49,553 nt of DNA from DASUGM01 sp036274055 (GTDB taxonomy: Bacteria; Acidobacteriota; Vicinamibacteria; Vicinamibacterales; SCN-69-37). Numbering within the stretch: the first letter of the stretch is position 1; every line of letters begins with the position of its first letter. Made by a program: the position numbers and the translations under genes. The notes below the pieces were generated by a model, which saw only the letters and a list, made by a program, of their open reading frames with translations, searched no databases and had not been told where the DNA came from. Below, one piece after another: positions 49,059 to 49,553 of the stretch. The stretch spans positions 1-49,553 of the forward strand of contig DASUGM010000245.1 of NCBI GenBank assembly GCA_036274055.1, given 5' to 3'.

Positions 49059-49553
49059 ATGACGGCATCGATTCGGTGCGTCTCGGCCGGCGGCGCGTCG
49101 GTGACCGTCGAGCTCGCGTCGGCGCTGACGCCGGCGTTGCGCGACCGCGCCCGCGGCGACACCAATCAGTGGATCAAATCGCTGCGTCACGCGCGCTACG
49201 GCAGCGCCTCGATGCGCGAGCGTTTCACTTACCGCGACGACTCGCTGTGGTGGTTCACCGAGCTGTATCTGCAGAAGATGCGCCGGCTCGACACCGCGGT
49301 CGCGGCGGTGCTGGCCTTCGACGCCATTCAGGCGGCGCACGCGCCGGCGCGCGTCGAGATCGCGACGCGCGACGGCGCGATTCGCGAAGCCGCGCTCGCC
49401 TTTGGCCGCGCCCGCGGCGTCGCGGTGTCGCTCGCGGCGAGCGACACCGCGCGCTCACGGCACGGCTGGCCGGGGTTTCTGGTCGGGCTGACCGCCGAGC
49501 TCGCGCGCCTGCGTCCGGCGCGGCCGGCGCGGGTGGCGCGGCGGCCGCGCGTC
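49059..49553 (+). CDS. N-terminal part of an unrecognised protein, cut by the window end
   Basis: ATG directly after the GT9 stop (TAGATG); 165 codons are open to the window edge. The start reads MTASIRCVSAGGASVTVELA, then a charged segment with SMRERFTYRDDSLWWFTELY and QKMRRLDTAV, followed by a region with VEIATRDGAIREAALAFGRA that looks like an alpha/beta domain. No signal peptide or membrane helix in this part. It continues the glycan operon, so a role in the same pathway is likely, but the family is not recognised from this fragment. Confidence 0.75.
   Translation, partial: MTASIRCVSAGGASVTVELASALTPALRDRARGDTNQWIKSLRHARYGSASMRERFTYRDDSLWWFTELYLQKMRRLDTAVAAVLAFDAIQAAHAPARVEIATRDGAIREAALAFGRARGVAVSLAASDTARSRHGWPGFLVGLTAELARLRPARPARVARRPRV

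Overview
This window looks like a chromosomal segment from a high-GC (roughly two-thirds G+C by eye) Gram-negative-type bacterium. The protein sequences, the complete division and cell-wall (dcw) cluster and the many short degenerate palindromic repeats suggest Acidobacteriota, perhaps class Vicinamibacteria. That placement is inference; no rRNA gene is present to settle it. Coding density is very high, and I see no insertion sequence, prophage, CRISPR array or toxin-antitoxin pair.

Layout. (1) 1-3.6 kb: a citrate synthase and a processive family-2 glycosyltransferase on the minus strand, diverging from larB (nickel-pincer cofactor synthesis). (2) 3.7-9.7 kb: a plus-strand information-processing operon, mutS2-dnaG-rpoD, with an extended -10 promoter and a leader hairpin that would hide the mutS2 ribosome-binding site. 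(3) 9.7-12.3 kb: two minus-strand glutamate/dicarboxylate symporter genes. (4) 12.3-15.0 kb: a CAU-anticodon tRNA (probably tRNA-Ile2), two zinc-ribbon proteins, pgeF and a small unknown gene. (5) 15.2-33.8 kb, minus strand: the dcw cluster mraZ-rsmH-ftsL-ftsI-murE-murF-mraY-murD-ftsW-murG-murC-ftsQ-ftsA-ftsZ, followed by a radical SAM gene. Most junctions overlap by 4 nt. murB and ddl are absent from the cluster. A consensus-like sigma-70 promoter and three 10-nt-periodic MraZ-type boxes precede mraZ. (6) 33.9-49.6 kb, plus strand: ychF and then an uninterrupted, translationally coupled glycan-assembly locus. It encodes two GT4 enzymes, two polyprenyl-phosphate-sugar-synthase-like GT2 enzymes, four large multi-pass GT-C-like proteins, a sugar-nucleotide SDR enzyme, a DegT-type sugar aminotransferase, a GT9 heptosyltransferase-like enzyme and the start of an unrecognised gene cut by the window end.

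How it fits together. The dcw cluster makes lipid II (MurC-G, MraY) and the septal machinery (FtsZ, A, Q, L, W, I). The divergent glycan operon could supply undecaprenyl-phosphate-linked sugars (GT2 pair) to membrane GT-C enzymes that decorate a surface polysaccharide or lipid carrying an amino sugar.

The most unusual signal is not a gene family. At least seven unrelated micro-repeat families (8- to 39-nt words, usually arranged as inverted repeats) sit either at gene edges, sometimes supplying the stop codon (ftsZ) or the last codons (radical SAM gene), or inside essential genes (mutS2, murG, murF) as frame-preserving segments in linker or loop positions. One family occurs both between genes and inside murG.
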